Origin: BQJU01 sp964015035 | GTDB taxonomy: Bacteria > Bacteroidota > Bacteroidia > Chitinophagales > Saprospiraceae | Length of the DNA: 64,000 bases | NCBI GenBank assembly: GCA_964015035.1 | Contig: CAXHCA010000004.1 | Coordinates: 39,471 to 103,470, forward strand | Reading direction: 5' to 3' | Made by a program: the position numbers and the translations under genes | Shown: positions 6,965-16,624 of the stretch, piece by piece | Layout: every line of letters starts with the position of its first letter | Numbering within the stretch: the first letter of the stretch is position 1 | The notes under the pieces: generated by a model | What the model was told of the DNA's origin: nothing | The model's input: the letters and a program-made list of their open reading frames with translations, nothing else | Databases searched by the model: none

Positions 6965-9400
6965 CTAATTTGAAAAGGTGATACGAGATAAAATAGGTTG
7001 ATCTTGGTCCTGGGCCTGCCGCATAAACCACAATTTATTGTATTCGCCATTGGCCCATTGATCAATCATCATATCATAAAAGGGACTACCTGGGTTTCCG
7101 GATTGTCCGCCGGGATAAACGCCATAGGCTTTGCCCGGTTCCTGAAGATCCACAATCATACGCCAGGACGGGCCATGTGCTCGTTTGGTGGCATTGAGGG
7201 CTTCGCCGTAACCACCTACCGCCACGTTGGTGACCGAAAATGAGGGGATTCTCGCCAAATGATTCACGCTGGTATTTTTGTAATCCCTCCAATTGAAATC
7301 TCCTTCAGGGTAATTTTCCGCAAGATCGTGTTCCATATCTTGAAAGGCTTTAGTGACCACTGTGCCGGCATTCTCCACCGTGGGCGTGCCCTGCAAGTCA
7401 AAAATGGCGTGTTCTGTGTGGTCCTTTAATAAGGCAATGAAGCGCCAGGTTTCCGGATACAAAACTTCAACGGAGTCCTCCAAGGCCACAATTTCATCAA
7501 AGGTCGAGCTGTAGGCATGATCAAACCATTCTTCAAATAACACTGGTGCTTGCCCATCCGCTTCAAAGCGGTAATCCCAATTTTTCAGCAATTGCAGGTG
7601 TTTTTTTCCTGTCTCCTGCAATTGACTTTCGTCAATTAGGGCCAATAATGCACTCAATCCTTCGCTGGCTTTCAAGCTATAATTGTTGTTTTGCAATTGC
7701 ATCATATCCTCTACCGTAATATTGTCCATCTGCTCCAATTGCTGATTGAGGTAACGACCGCGGTAATCATCAAATCCGCCCAGGTAGTAATAAGGATAGC
7801 TGGAGTCGGTAGACCGTTGGTTGGCCGAAGCCACAAATCCACGTTCCGGGTTGAGAATTTGGGGAATTTGAGATTTGGGTATAAAACTCGACCAGCCCTG
7901 ATCCGAATGACTTCCGTCCTGGACAAAGCGGCCTTGTTCTATTTTCCGCAAAGGAAATTTGCCCTCCACTTTGATGGCGATATCTCCATTGCGACAAGCA
8001 AAAACAAAATTTTGACCGGGGCTATCAAAATAGCTGATGGCTTCTGAGTAGTCGTTATAATTCTTGCCCTTCATCAGGCCTACAAAAGTGCCCATCTCAT
8101 GGTGATCCCTTGCCGGTGGAATATCATGCACCACCCAACGCATGGCCATATCTAAATAAGGAGAATCCCCATTGTCATAGACAACAGGCCCCCATACGGT
8201 ATACTTCACTTCGTCTTCAACCGGCTCTGTCCTTCCGCGTACCCCAATGACTTCTTTGCGCAAGGTGATTTTTTGTGGTTGCCCATCCAGCAAGTACGCC
8301 TCTTTGGTATCGTCTGTCCAGTCAATAGTGTACCAGTCTAGTACATCCTGCCCAACATTGGTCATCCCCCAGGCAATATTTTCATTAAAGCCAATCACAA
8401 TTCCCGGTGCTCCGGGAAGACAAACCCCATAGGCATTAGCTTCCGGGCAATTGATTTGAATTTCGTACCAGATACTCGGCAAAGTCAGCGGTAGGTGTGG
8501 GTCATTACAGAGGATGGGAGCACCACTAGCCGTTTTGCTACCGGCTACTGCCCAATTATTGCTACCTATAAATTCTGACGGGTTGGGAAACATCCGGAAT
8601 GGGGGTAGCTGTTGACTGATTTCGGTTCCTGCCAGGGTATCATGAAGGGCCACCGGTGCAAATGGCCAAGGAGTACCCGCTGGTATGATCGGTGATTGTT
8701 GAGGATTGGTTTCAGGATAGAGAAAGTTGAATAAATCCGCCCCCAGGATTTGCCGCATATTGGAGGATTCCAAGTCTAGGTTTCGGGAACATAGGGTTTC
8801 GGCCATACTTTTGACCAATAAAGCCGATTTGAGCGGGCTCCAGGGCTCTGGCGCATAGTTCAGCATTTTGAACTCAAGCGGATATTCGGCAGGGGTCAGC
8901 TCTGAAATACGGGCATTCACCCCTGCCACATAGGCTTCGATCCAAGGCCAATCTTTACTCTCTTTCCAAGCGGCTAAAGTATTTTCTGCCGCCCAAAGCA
9001 AGCCCTTTCTACGCTGAAGTCGATCGTGTTCAAGCAACCCTTCCCCCAGGACTTCGGCCAAGCGGCCTCCTGTGGAACGCACGGTAATATCCATTTGCCA
9101 CAAGCGGTATTTAGCAGTCAGATAGCCTTCCACAAAAAAGGCATCGGTCAATGAGTTGGCAAAAACATGTGGCACTAAGCGCTCATCCATAACGACCTGC
9201 ACCTCTTCTTCCAACTCATCAAAGTTCAGTGATTTAGCAGTTGCCATGGAAGTAGGCTCAGCATTCTGCCAAAAACCGCGAAAGGGATTGAAAAAATCGC
9301 CAACCGGTGGCAGTGACACGCCAAGGGGATGGTGAATGCTACCAAGATAGATAAATCCACTACAGATTAGCAAAACCAAAAGAAGCTTAGTCAATCGCAT
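6965..9400 (-). CDS. Penicillin acylase family protein (Ntn hydrolase, S45)
   Basis: An 811-residue member of the S45 amidohydrolases (penicillin/cephalosporin/AHL acylases), exported precursors that cut themselves into two chains. There is an N-terminal signal/anchor (LTKLLLVLLICSGFIYLG) followed by the typical PPVGDFFNPFRGFWQNAE. The N-terminal nucleophile is the Ser of GSNNWAVAG, about residue 280. GAPILCNDPHLPL and the later SFSVTNVAVGGYGEALNA and GPSWRMIVDL match the family. I prefer ATG 9400 to the upstream in-frame ATG at 9448, because only the former starts directly with the signal sequence. The substrate (beta-lactam, acyl-homoserine lactone or another amide) cannot be told from sequence. 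Confidence 0.9.
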   Translation of the reverse strand: MRLTKLLLVLLICSGFIYLGSIHHPLGVSLPPVGDFFNPFRGFWQNAEPTSMATAKSLNFDELEEEVQVVMDERLVPHVFANSLTDAFFVEGYLTAKYRLWQMDITVRSTGGRLAEVLGEGLLEHDRLQRRKGLLWAAENTLAAWKESKDWPWIEAYVAGVNARISELTPAEYPLEFKMLNYAPEPWSPLKSALLVKSMAETLCSRNLDLESSNMRQILGADLFNFLYPETNPQQSPIIPAGTPWPFAPVALHDTLAGTEISQQLPPFRMFPNPSEFIGSNNWAVAGSKTASGAPILCNDPHLPLTLPSIWYEIQINCPEANAYGVCLPGAPGIVIGFNENIAWGMTNVGQDVLDWYTIDWTDDTKEAYLLDGQPQKITLRKEVIGVRGRTEPVEDEVKYTVWGPVVYDNGDSPYLDMAMRWVVHDIPPARDHHEMGTFVGLMKGKNYNDYSEAISYFDSPGQNFVFACRNGDIAIKVEGKFPLRKIEQGRFVQDGSHSDQGWSSFIPKSQIPQILNPERGFVASANQRSTDSSYPYYYLGGFDDYRGRYLNQQLEQMDNITVEDMMQLQNNNYSLKASEGLSALLALIDESQLQETGKKHLQLLKNWDYRFEADGQAPVLFEEWFDHAYSSTFDEIVALEDSVEVLYPETWRFIALLKDHTEHAIFDLQGTPTVENAGTVVTKAFQDMEHDLAENYPEGDFNWRDYKNTSVNHLARIPSFSVTNVAVGGYGEALNATKRAHGPSWRMIVDLQEPGKAYGVYPGGQSGNPGSPFYDMMIDQWANGEYNKLWFMRQAQDQDQPILSRITFSN

Positions 9401-9832
9401 AGGCAGAGCATTTGTATTGTAAAACCTAAAGTTAGAAAAATTCTCCAAGCAAAATTTCTACCGCTTGTTTTTCTAACATTTACCGGAAAAATGTCACAAA
9501 ATAATACACTTTATATATATTTTACAGCACACCGAATAGATCATCACTCTATTTAAAATGTTACAAACAAGCAAAAAAACGTAGTGAAAAAATTAAAAAG
9601 AAGATATAATGAATATACAGAAGGGATTCGTGACCCGCAATTCGGGCCTAAACTCACCTCAAATAGATGTACATACAACATTTAAAAAACTGATAATCAG
9701 ACCATAACCCTAAACAAACACATAGGATAAATGATAGAAAAAAAAACATGAAATAATTGCCTTTTCCGCTAAAAGGCTTTAATATTGTAACATCTTAAAG
9801 TAGTTTTTGTGTTTATTTGTTTGGGTTAGAGA
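9401..9832. other. AT-rich intergenic region, no protein gene seen
   Basis: Non-coding by inspection. It holds a 7-bp-stem hairpin (GCCTTTT/AAAAGGC, 9759-9777) followed by TTTAAT, and a promoter-like pair on the plus strand: TTTA at 9778-9781, then 19 nt, then TAGTTTTTG at 9801-9809. These lead into the plus-strand terminator at 9833-9863, so a very short RNA could be made here. Confidence 0.4.
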
Positions 9833-9863
9833 CCCTTGCTTCTAGTGAGCAAGGGTTTTTTTA
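9833..9863 (+). terminator. Rho-independent terminator without an upstream gene
   Basis: Perfect 8-bp stem CCCTTGCT/AGCAAGGG with a 7-nt loop, followed by a run of seven T on the plus strand only. The neighbouring genes on both sides are on the minus strand, so no annotated plus-strand gene uses it. Confidence 0.75.
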
Positions 9864-9887
9864 TTAATTTCCGATGGTTTGAAGACC

Positions 9888-9927
9888 AAAAAAAAGCCTT
9901 TCGGAATGCTCCAAAAGGCTTTTTTTG
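9888..9927 (-). terminator. Bidirectional terminator after the DUF1573 gene
   Basis: Stem AAAAGCCTTT paired with AAAAGGCTTTT, flanked by A- and T-runs on both sides. It lies about 20 nt beyond the DUF1573 stop on the minus strand and could also stop plus-strand transcription. Confidence 0.75.
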
Positions 9928-9946
9928 CAAGAGAATAGCAGAAAAA

Positions 9947-10414
9947 TTAGTTGTTGTTGAACATGCTACCTTCGTTAGTAGGTACGCCTTCAGGCTGTTC
10001 TGGCTTCTTTTCTACTTTCCCTTTGATCGTCAACACGGTATTTTCATCACTAGCATTGGTGGTCAATGTTACCCGCTTGGTGAATGGTCCAAGACGATTA
10101 GTGTCATATCTCACTTTGATCTGGCCGACTTCGCCAGGCAGAATTGGCTCTTTAGGGTAAGTAGGAACTGTACAACCGCAACTTCCTTTAGCATGTGTAA
10201 TAACTAGCGGCTCCGTACCTGTGTTTGTAAAATTGAAAAAGCGATAAGGATCAGACCCCTGCTCGATGGTACCGTAATCCACTAAATCGGTTTCGAATAC
10301 CATTTGTGGGCCATCTTGAGACGCGGGCTCCTCGGCTGGCGCTACGGTTTCCTGTGCGAATGCAACAAAACCAAACGCCAAAAAGAGCGCTAGTACGGAC
10401 ATAAACTTCTTCAT
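9947..10414 (-). CDS. DUF1573 domain secreted protein
   Basis: A 155-residue exported protein. The signal peptide is MKKFMSVLALFLAFGFVAFAQ, followed by an acidic linker and one DUF1573 Ig-like domain (about residues 40-140) with the hallmark FNFTNTGTEPLVITHAKGSCGCTVP and ILPGEVGQIKVRYDTN. DUF1573 proteins are very common in Bacteroidota; the fold resembles ASPM-SPD-2-Hydin/MSP domains and function is mostly unknown. A TATCTTTA -7-like element at 10433-10440 (minus) sits just upstream, and a terminator follows, so it is monocistronic. Confidence 0.92.
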   Translation of the reverse strand: MKKFMSVLALFLAFGFVAFAQETVAPAEEPASQDGPQMVFETDLVDYGTIEQGSDPYRFFNFTNTGTEPLVITHAKGSCGCTVPTYPKEPILPGEVGQIKVRYDTNRLGPFTKRVTLTTNASDENTVLTIKGKVEKKPEQPEGVPTNEGSMFNNN

Positions 10415-10873
10415 CCTGTTTGTGTTTTAGTTTAAAGATATGTTTACAAATTTATGGGAATTCAAAGCAAAATAAAAGTTTTCTCTCTCCTATTTAGTTA
10501 ATGAGATGTTAACCCCGGCTTTTCCCTATTTCTTGTAAGCACTCTTAAGACGACTGCCGGGTAAAAAGTCACAATTGACCAATGGCCAACCCAAAGTAGG
10601 CTCCTGCTGTGGTTACCGCCCTTAAAACAGGGCAAATTTTGAACACTAGGTCGAAGAAATTTGTTGTACTAATTTAGAGATTCCACCGAATTTTCCGTAA
10701 ATTCGCAGTCGATTTTCAGAGGCAGTTGAAATTTAATTTTGTGCCTAGTGTACGGGGAAGTTCAGTAGTATTTTTTCAATTTCCACTGCCATTAAGTGTT
10801 CATCCGAAAGAAATCACCACCCTTTTTTAAAGGCTTTCAATCGGATTTTCCCTTCAACCAAACCAAATTAAGT
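10415..10873. other. Intergenic region between divergent genes
   Basis: About 460 nt separating the minus-strand DUF1573 gene from the plus-strand dehydrogenase. Apart from the DUF1573 -7-like element at 10433-10440 I see no gene, strong hairpin or repeat. A GTG at 10796 could extend the dehydrogenase, but the extension is low-complexity and not family-like. Confidence 0.4.
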
Positions 10874-13288
10874 ATGGTAAAGAATTCACCAGTCGATCAT
10901 CCTATTGATACCCAAAAACGATATGCCGACCTCGATCAGGCTACAATATTACGCGATTTTGAAATCTGTTGTCTGAGCCGGGAGGTCAGTATCATTGGCC
11001 GCAGGGAAGTCCTGACCGGTAAAGCGAAGTTTGGCATTCTGGGCGATGGTAAAGAAGTGCCACAGGTAGCCCTTGCTCACTTTATGAAAAAGGGAGACTT
11101 CAGATCCGGTTATTATCGGGATCAAACCTTGCTTTTTGCACTCGACCTGGCTACTGTTGAAGATTTTTTCGCCCAGCTGTATGCCGATGCCGAGAATGAC
11201 CCTTTTTCCGGTGGCCGACAAATGAATGGCCATTTTGCCACCCCTCTCCTGGATGAATCCGGCAATTGGTCCAACCATCTCGATAGTATCAACATCAGTG
11301 CAGATATTTCCAGTACCGCCGGGCAAATGGCCCGGGCACTGGGTTTGGCTTTGGCCTCAAAAAAGTACCGCCACCACCCCACCCTCTCTAAAGAGACCAC
11401 CTTCTCCAATCGGGGAAATGAAGTTTGTTTCTGTACCATCGGCGACGCCAGTACCTCTGAAGGCGTCTTTTGGGAAACCCTCAATGCAGCCGGTGTGCTG
11501 CAAGTACCTCTGGCCATTTCGGTTTGGGATGATGGTTATGGCATCAGTGTACCCATCGAGTACCAAACCACTAAAGGCAGCATTTCAGAAGTGACCCAGG
11601 GATTTAAAATCAACGATCAACAATCAGGAGTGGACATTTATAAGGCCAATGGATGGGATTATCCCGCTTTGGTTGACATGTACCGAAGTGGCGTTGAAAA
11701 AATCAGAGAAAGTCACACCCCAGCACTGTTTCATGTGTCCGAACTCACCCAGCCTCAGGGACACTCTACCTCGGGTTCACACGAACGTTATAAGGATCAG
11801 GAGCGATTGGAATGGGAAAGAGAACACGATTGTATCCTCAAAATGGAGCAGTGGATGCTGGAACAACAGATAGCGACACCCGATCAAATTGAAGAGATAA
11901 AACTTCGGGCCAGAGCTGAAGCCAAAGCTGCCAGAGATCGCGCTTGGAAAGCTTTTAACCACCCCACTCAGGTAAGGTTGCGAGAACTTAAACAAATTTA
12001 CGACCAAATTGCGGCAGATATCCCCCAAGCCAGTCCCCTGAAAAAGGAGTTGGAGCAGAAAAGCCAACCGCTGCTCTACGAACTGGTTAAAAACGCCAGA
12101 CGCATGAAAATGGCGCTACTGCCCCTCAATCATCCTGCACTAGCAGTATTGGAAGACTGGTTGGCTCAAGTAAAGAATTTGGGTTTCAAACGGTATCACA
12201 CCCATTTGTATAGCTCATCTAAAAATGCAGCACTAAACGTCCCCATTATTCCGATTCAATACGATGACCAGCCCAAAAAACGCAATGGGTACGAAATATT
12301 GAATGCCTTTTTTGAGAAAGCCATGAAACGGCACCCAAATCTATTTGCCTTCGGAGAGGATGTCGGCCATATTGGAGATGTGAATCAAGGATTTGCCGGT
12401 CTGCAAGACAAATTTGGTAAACACCGAATTTTTGATACCGGTATCCGCGAGTGGACAATCATGGGGCAGGCTATTGGCATGGCCATGCGAGGATTGCGGC
12501 CCATTGCAGAGATCCAATACTTAGATTACTTAATTTATGGGCTACAACCACTGACTGACGACTTGGCGACGCTCCGCTATCGCAGCAATGGTCAACAACA
12601 GGCTCCGGCGATCATTCGTACCCGCGGCCACCGTTTGGAAGGCATTTGGCACTCTGGCTCCCCTTTGGGAATGATTTTGAATGCCCTACGGGGAATGTAC
12701 GTTTTGGTGCCCAGAAACATGACCCAAGCTGCCGGATTTTACAATACCATGCTTCAGTCTGATGATCCAGCACTGATCATTGAATGCCTCAATGGATATC
12801 GCCTAAAAGAGCCGATGCCGGCTAATTTGGGAGAATATACGGTCCCATTGGGGGTACCGGAAGTTTTGCAAGAGGGTACTGACCTTACACTGGTAACCTA
12901 TGGATCCTGTGTGCGAGTTGCTCAAGCGGCACTGCCCATGCTAGAGCAATATGGCATTTCTGTAGAATTGATCGATGTACAAACACTCCTTCCATTTGAT
13001 TTGGAACAGCGCATTGTACACTCGCTGAAAAAAACCAACCGCATCCTCTTCTTAGATGAGGATGTACCTGGGGGAGCTACCGCCTATATGATGCAAGAGG
13101 TGCTGGAAAAACAAAAAGGTTATCGATACCTCGATTCACCACCCGTAACCCTGACCGCCAAGGCACATCGCCCTCCTTATGGCTCCGATGGTGATTATTT
13201 TACCAAACCTAATCCAGAAGACGTTTTTGAAGCGATCTACAAGATCATTTACGAAGCGGACCCCAATCGGTTGCCCGCCGCCTGGTAA
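10874..13288 (+). CDS. Fused 2-oxoacid (branched-chain-type) dehydrogenase E1 alpha/beta
   Basis: An 804-residue thiamine-diphosphate enzyme that decarboxylates a 2-oxoacid and passes the acyl group to the lipoyl E2. The alpha part (about residues 30-330) shows SGYYRDQTLL and the TPP/Mg motif GDASTSEGVFWETLNAA ending DDGYGIS. A linker with a charged helix (EEIKLRARAEAKAARD) leads to the beta part (about 480-790), with FGEDVGHIGDVNQGFAGLQDKFG, DTGIREWTIMGQAIGMA and the C-terminal transketolase-like ELIDVQTLLPFD. This one-chain E1 is common in Bacteroidota and is usually annotated as 2-oxoisovalerate dehydrogenase. E2/E3 genes are not adjacent. The ATG at 10874 is preferred over the GTG at 10796. 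Confidence 0.92.
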   Translation: MVKNSPVDHPIDTQKRYADLDQATILRDFEICCLSREVSIIGRREVLTGKAKFGILGDGKEVPQVALAHFMKKGDFRSGYYRDQTLLFALDLATVEDFFAQLYADAENDPFSGGRQMNGHFATPLLDESGNWSNHLDSINISADISSTAGQMARALGLALASKKYRHHPTLSKETTFSNRGNEVCFCTIGDASTSEGVFWETLNAAGVLQVPLAISVWDDGYGISVPIEYQTTKGSISEVTQGFKINDQQSGVDIYKANGWDYPALVDMYRSGVEKIRESHTPALFHVSELTQPQGHSTSGSHERYKDQERLEWEREHDCILKMEQWMLEQQIATPDQIEEIKLRARAEAKAARDRAWKAFNHPTQVRLRELKQIYDQIAADIPQASPLKKELEQKSQPLLYELVKNARRMKMALLPLNHPALAVLEDWLAQVKNLGFKRYHTHLYSSSKNAALNVPIIPIQYDDQPKKRNGYEILNAFFEKAMKRHPNLFAFGEDVGHIGDVNQGFAGLQDKFGKHRIFDTGIREWTIMGQAIGMAMRGLRPIAEIQYLDYLIYGLQPLTDDLATLRYRSNGQQQAPAIIRTRGHRLEGIWHSGSPLGMILNALRGMYVLVPRNMTQAAGFYNTMLQSDDPALIIECLNGYRLKEPMPANLGEYTVPLGVPEVLQEGTDLTLVTYGSCVRVAQAALPMLEQYGISVELIDVQTLLPFDLEQRIVHSLKKTNRILFLDEDVPGGATAYMMQEVLEKQKGYRYLDSPPVTLTAKAHRPPYGSDGDYFTKPNPEDVFEAIYKIIYEADPNRLPAAW

Positions 13289-13696
13289 GCGATGATCTAT
13301 TCCATTTTGTGTTCTTTGGCAAATCTCCGATGTAAAATCGGGACAAGTGGTGGTCAAGGGAATCACGGGATTTGTCAAAGAACTCATTTTTTTAGTGCAC
13401 ATCCATGTTTGGAAATATCCATCCCACTCCCAAACATGGGCTGAAAGTGTTCCTATCACGACCATTCCTATTAGATAATGCACGACTTTTATCAACTTTT
13501 TTTATTTTGCACAAAATAAAACGATCTATGTATTTAATGCACTATTCAATAATATCCATCTATCATTCTGCAAATTTTATGTGTTTCAAATAATTCTTTG
13601 GACCGAAGCCGCACCTTAGGGAGCTACTTCGTTCTTAATTTGCTGGTTAGTTGACGAAGTTTTCGTCGACAATTTTTTAACCAAAACCCACAAAGC
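13289..13696. other. Intergenic region upstream of susC
   Basis: About 400 nt, AT-rich near the susC start. It contains a 10-bp inverted repeat CCATGTTTGG (13403-13412) / CCAAACATGG (13430-13439), preceded by TTAGTGCA. This resembles the dispersed repeat seen elsewhere in the window. No convincing -7 element could be fixed for susC. Confidence 0.4.
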
Positions 13697-16612
13697 ATGA
13701 AGTATTTTTTTACACGAGCAAGCCTTGTGCTTGTCGCACTGCTCTGCATGCAAGCGAGCAGCATTGCCCAATTTTCAGTCTCCGGAACGGTCACTGATAC
13801 AGAGGGTGAACCATTAATTGGCGTTTCCATCTTAGTCAAGGGAACAACCGTTGGCACGGTCACCGACTTCGATGGAAACTATGCCCTTAACATTCCCGGT
13901 TCCAATGCACTGCTGGAGTTTTCCTACACCGGGTTTAAGCCCTTTACCAAAGAAGTTACCGCCGATGACAACAACGTGGATGTAACCATGTCAGAAGACA
14001 TTGCCAACCTCGAAGAGATTGTCGTCACAGGGCTAGCTTCAACCATTAAAAGATCAAATCTTGCCAATGCAGTGGCCACCATTTCCAGTGAGGAAATTAC
14101 CGGTGTGACCACCCAACAAACCCTTGATGGAGCGTTGTACGGCAAGCTACCGGGTGTAAATATTGTACAAAACAATGGTGCACCTGGAGGGGGGATTGCC
14201 ATCCGCCTACGCGGAGTTTCTTCGCTCAGTGGTAATAACCAACCACTGATCATTCTTGATGGAGTTTACATTACCAATGCCGAGATTCCTTCCGGATCCC
14301 GTTTCGCTTCTGGCGCTAACGTGGGGATTGAAGAAGGTGCCTCCAATCGCCTGGCTGACATCAACCCTGATGACATTGAAAGCATTGAGGTACTGAAAGG
14401 CGCCTCAGCAGCTGCCATTTATGGTACTCGTGCCAATGCCGGAGTGATGATCATCACCACCAAACGCGGTAAAACAGGCGCAACCAAAGTAGCCTTGGAA
14501 CAGGACATCGGATTCAACACCATCAGCAACAAGGTAGGCAGAAGAGTGTTCGACTCCAGAGCCGAGGTAGAAGCTGCCTTTCCTACAGAACCAAATGCCG
14601 GCGCGGAATGGGAAGCCGCAAAGGCCGCCGGTAAAATCTTCGACTATGAGGATATAATTTATGGGGAAACCGGCTTGATTTCTGAAACCCGTTTTAAGGT
14701 CTCCGGTGGAAATCAAAAAACAACCTTTTTCATAAGTGCAGGCTATCGGGACGAAGATGGCATCATTAAAAACACCGGCTTTGATCGCCTCTCAGCTCGT
14801 TTGAACATTACCCACGAGATTTCCAAATCATTTACCATTTCCACCAGCTCTAACTACATCAATAGTAATGCCAGTCGGAGTTTTACCGGTAATGAAAATG
14901 AAGGTGGCTTAAGCTATGGCTACACCCTGGCATTCACTCGTGATTACGTCGATTTATTCCCCGATGAGGATGGCAATTACCCCGACAACCCCAATTATAC
15001 GGGTAACCCGCTTTTTGTGCGCGATAAAGCCAAGAATGAGGAAAACAACAGCCGCTTCATTCAGGGCGCCAAGCTGGAATGGAAAGCATTGCAACGCGAT
15101 AACCAGGTGTTGCGTTTCATCCTCAATGGTGGTTTTGACATTCTCAACAATGAAACCTTTGTTTATGTACCCGAAAACCATCAAGCCCAGCGAGGTGTGA
15201 CCAATGGTTTTATTGGTGTTGGTAAAAACAAGATTTCCAATTACAATTACCAATTCACCGGTAGCCATGATTTCTATACCGCCGGAAACCTGAGTTTTAG
15301 TACGCAAGCCGGTATCAGTTACCTCAATATTGACCGCGACTTTTTGCTCAATCGGACAACACAATTGATTCCACTACAAACCAATGTGTCTCAGGGTGGC
15401 GCACAAACCATTGAGCAAACGCTGGAAAATGAGGAAGAATTTGGTATCATCGCCCAGGAATCTGTCAACTGGGATGACAAGATTATCGGGACGGTTGGGG
15501 TCCGTTTTGATAAGTCGAGCCTGAATGGTGATCCTAATAAACTCTACGGCTTCCCCAGAGCGTCTTTGGCGCTGAATATTGCCAATTTTGACTTCTGGAA
15601 CTCTCAACAGGTAGAGCAATTTAAGCTACGGGTAGCCTATGGTGAAACCGGCAACAGTGCTACCTACGGCTCGCTGTTTACCTCCTTGGTCAACTTGTCT
15701 GTCGGTGGCATGTCTGGTTTTGTAAATGACTTCAACCAGGGCAACCCCAACTTGGTACCGGAAACTTCATCTGAATTGGAATTTGGTGCTGACTTTACCC
15801 TTTTTGGCGGAAAAGTGGGCTTAGAAGCCACCTATTATATCCGTAAAGTAAACGACTTGCTTTACAACCGGTCATTGCCTACTTCTTCTGGTTTTACCAA
15901 TGAGATCAGAAATGACCTGGACCTGGAAAACCGCGGTTTAGAGCTATCGCTTATCCTCAACCCCGTTCGCAACAACAGCTTTAACTGGTTGAGTACGTTC
16001 AATTTCTGGTTCAACAACTCTGAAATTACCCGTCTGGGTATCCCTGACGGTGATGAAGGGGAGGACATTCCAAGTTTTGTGCCCCCCAATGTAGGTTTCG
16101 GATTTGGTCTGGGTACCTTCTATATTAACGAAGGCTCGCCCATCACCGCCTTCTGGGGGAACGATGACAACGGCAATCCAACCATCACTGGTGATGCAGA
16201 AGCCGATTTCCAATTGGGTTGGTTCAACCAGTTTAAAATCGGTAAAAATCTGGACATCAATTTTATGTTGCACTGGAAGCAAGGAGGTGATGTGCTCAAT
16301 TTAACACGTTTGCTCACCGATACTGGTGTCACCACTCCGAAGGAAGATGCAGATATTGAAGGATTCATTGAAGATGCTTCTTACTTGCGCTTGCGCGAAA
16401 TTGGGGCTTTCTACACCATTCCGGTCAATAGTAATTTCATCAAGAACGTTCGCCTAGGGGTGTCCGGCAGAAACTTGCTGACCCTGACCAATTATAGTAG
16501 TTACGATCCGGAAACTTCTACCAAAGGAGGTACGGGCTTATCTACCGGATTGGAGGTCACACCCTTCCCATCCTCTCGTCAGGCGTATTTCCACCTTTAC
16601 TTCAATTTCTAA
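13697..16612 (+). CDS. SusC/RagA family TonB-linked outer membrane protein
   Basis: A 971-residue TonB-dependent importer. Signal peptide (residues 1-25), an N-terminal carboxypeptidase-regulatory-like domain (SVSGTVTDTEGEPLIGVSILVKG to about residue 95), the TonB box region LEEIVVTG (about 106-113), the plug domain with the SusC signature IRLRGVSSLSGNNQPLIILDG and LKGASAAAIYGTRANAGVMIITTK, then the 22-strand barrel ending in YFHLYFNF with a terminal aromatic residue. The partner SusD-like lipoprotein starts 13 nt downstream. The pair imports a large ligand, often a glycan or peptide; the substrate is not known. No glycoside hydrolase or anti-sigma gene accompanies it directly. Confidence 0.96.
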   Translation: MKYFFTRASLVLVALLCMQASSIAQFSVSGTVTDTEGEPLIGVSILVKGTTVGTVTDFDGNYALNIPGSNALLEFSYTGFKPFTKEVTADDNNVDVTMSEDIANLEEIVVTGLASTIKRSNLANAVATISSEEITGVTTQQTLDGALYGKLPGVNIVQNNGAPGGGIAIRLRGVSSLSGNNQPLIILDGVYITNAEIPSGSRFASGANVGIEEGASNRLADINPDDIESIEVLKGASAAAIYGTRANAGVMIITTKRGKTGATKVALEQDIGFNTISNKVGRRVFDSRAEVEAAFPTEPNAGAEWEAAKAAGKIFDYEDIIYGETGLISETRFKVSGGNQKTTFFISAGYRDEDGIIKNTGFDRLSARLNITHEISKSFTISTSSNYINSNASRSFTGNENEGGLSYGYTLAFTRDYVDLFPDEDGNYPDNPNYTGNPLFVRDKAKNEENNSRFIQGAKLEWKALQRDNQVLRFILNGGFDILNNETFVYVPENHQAQRGVTNGFIGVGKNKISNYNYQFTGSHDFYTAGNLSFSTQAGISYLNIDRDFLLNRTTQLIPLQTNVSQGGAQTIEQTLENEEEFGIIAQESVNWDDKIIGTVGVRFDKSSLNGDPNKLYGFPRASLALNIANFDFWNSQQVEQFKLRVAYGETGNSATYGSLFTSLVNLSVGGMSGFVNDFNQGNPNLVPETSSELEFGADFTLFGGKVGLEATYYIRKVNDLLYNRSLPTSSGFTNEIRNDLDLENRGLELSLILNPVRNNSFNWLSTFNFWFNNSEITRLGIPDGDEGEDIPSFVPPNVGFGFGLGTFYINEGSPITAFWGNDDNGNPTITGDAEADFQLGWFNQFKIGKNLDINFMLHWKQGGDVLNLTRLLTDTGVTTPKEDADIEGFIEDASYLRLREIGAFYTIPVNSNFIKNVRLGVSGRNLLTLTNYSSYDPETSTKGGTGLSTGLEVTPFPSSRQAYFHLYFNF

Positions 16613-16624
16613 AAACAGGAAAGT

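Noticed and set aside
9836..10207. Plus-strand open frame over the terminators and the DUF1573 gene
   Set aside because: Runs through two terminators and antisense to a clear DUF1573 gene.
14954..15364. Antisense open frames inside susC
   Set aside because: Long shadows are common opposite codon-biased genes; no start signals or domain patterns.
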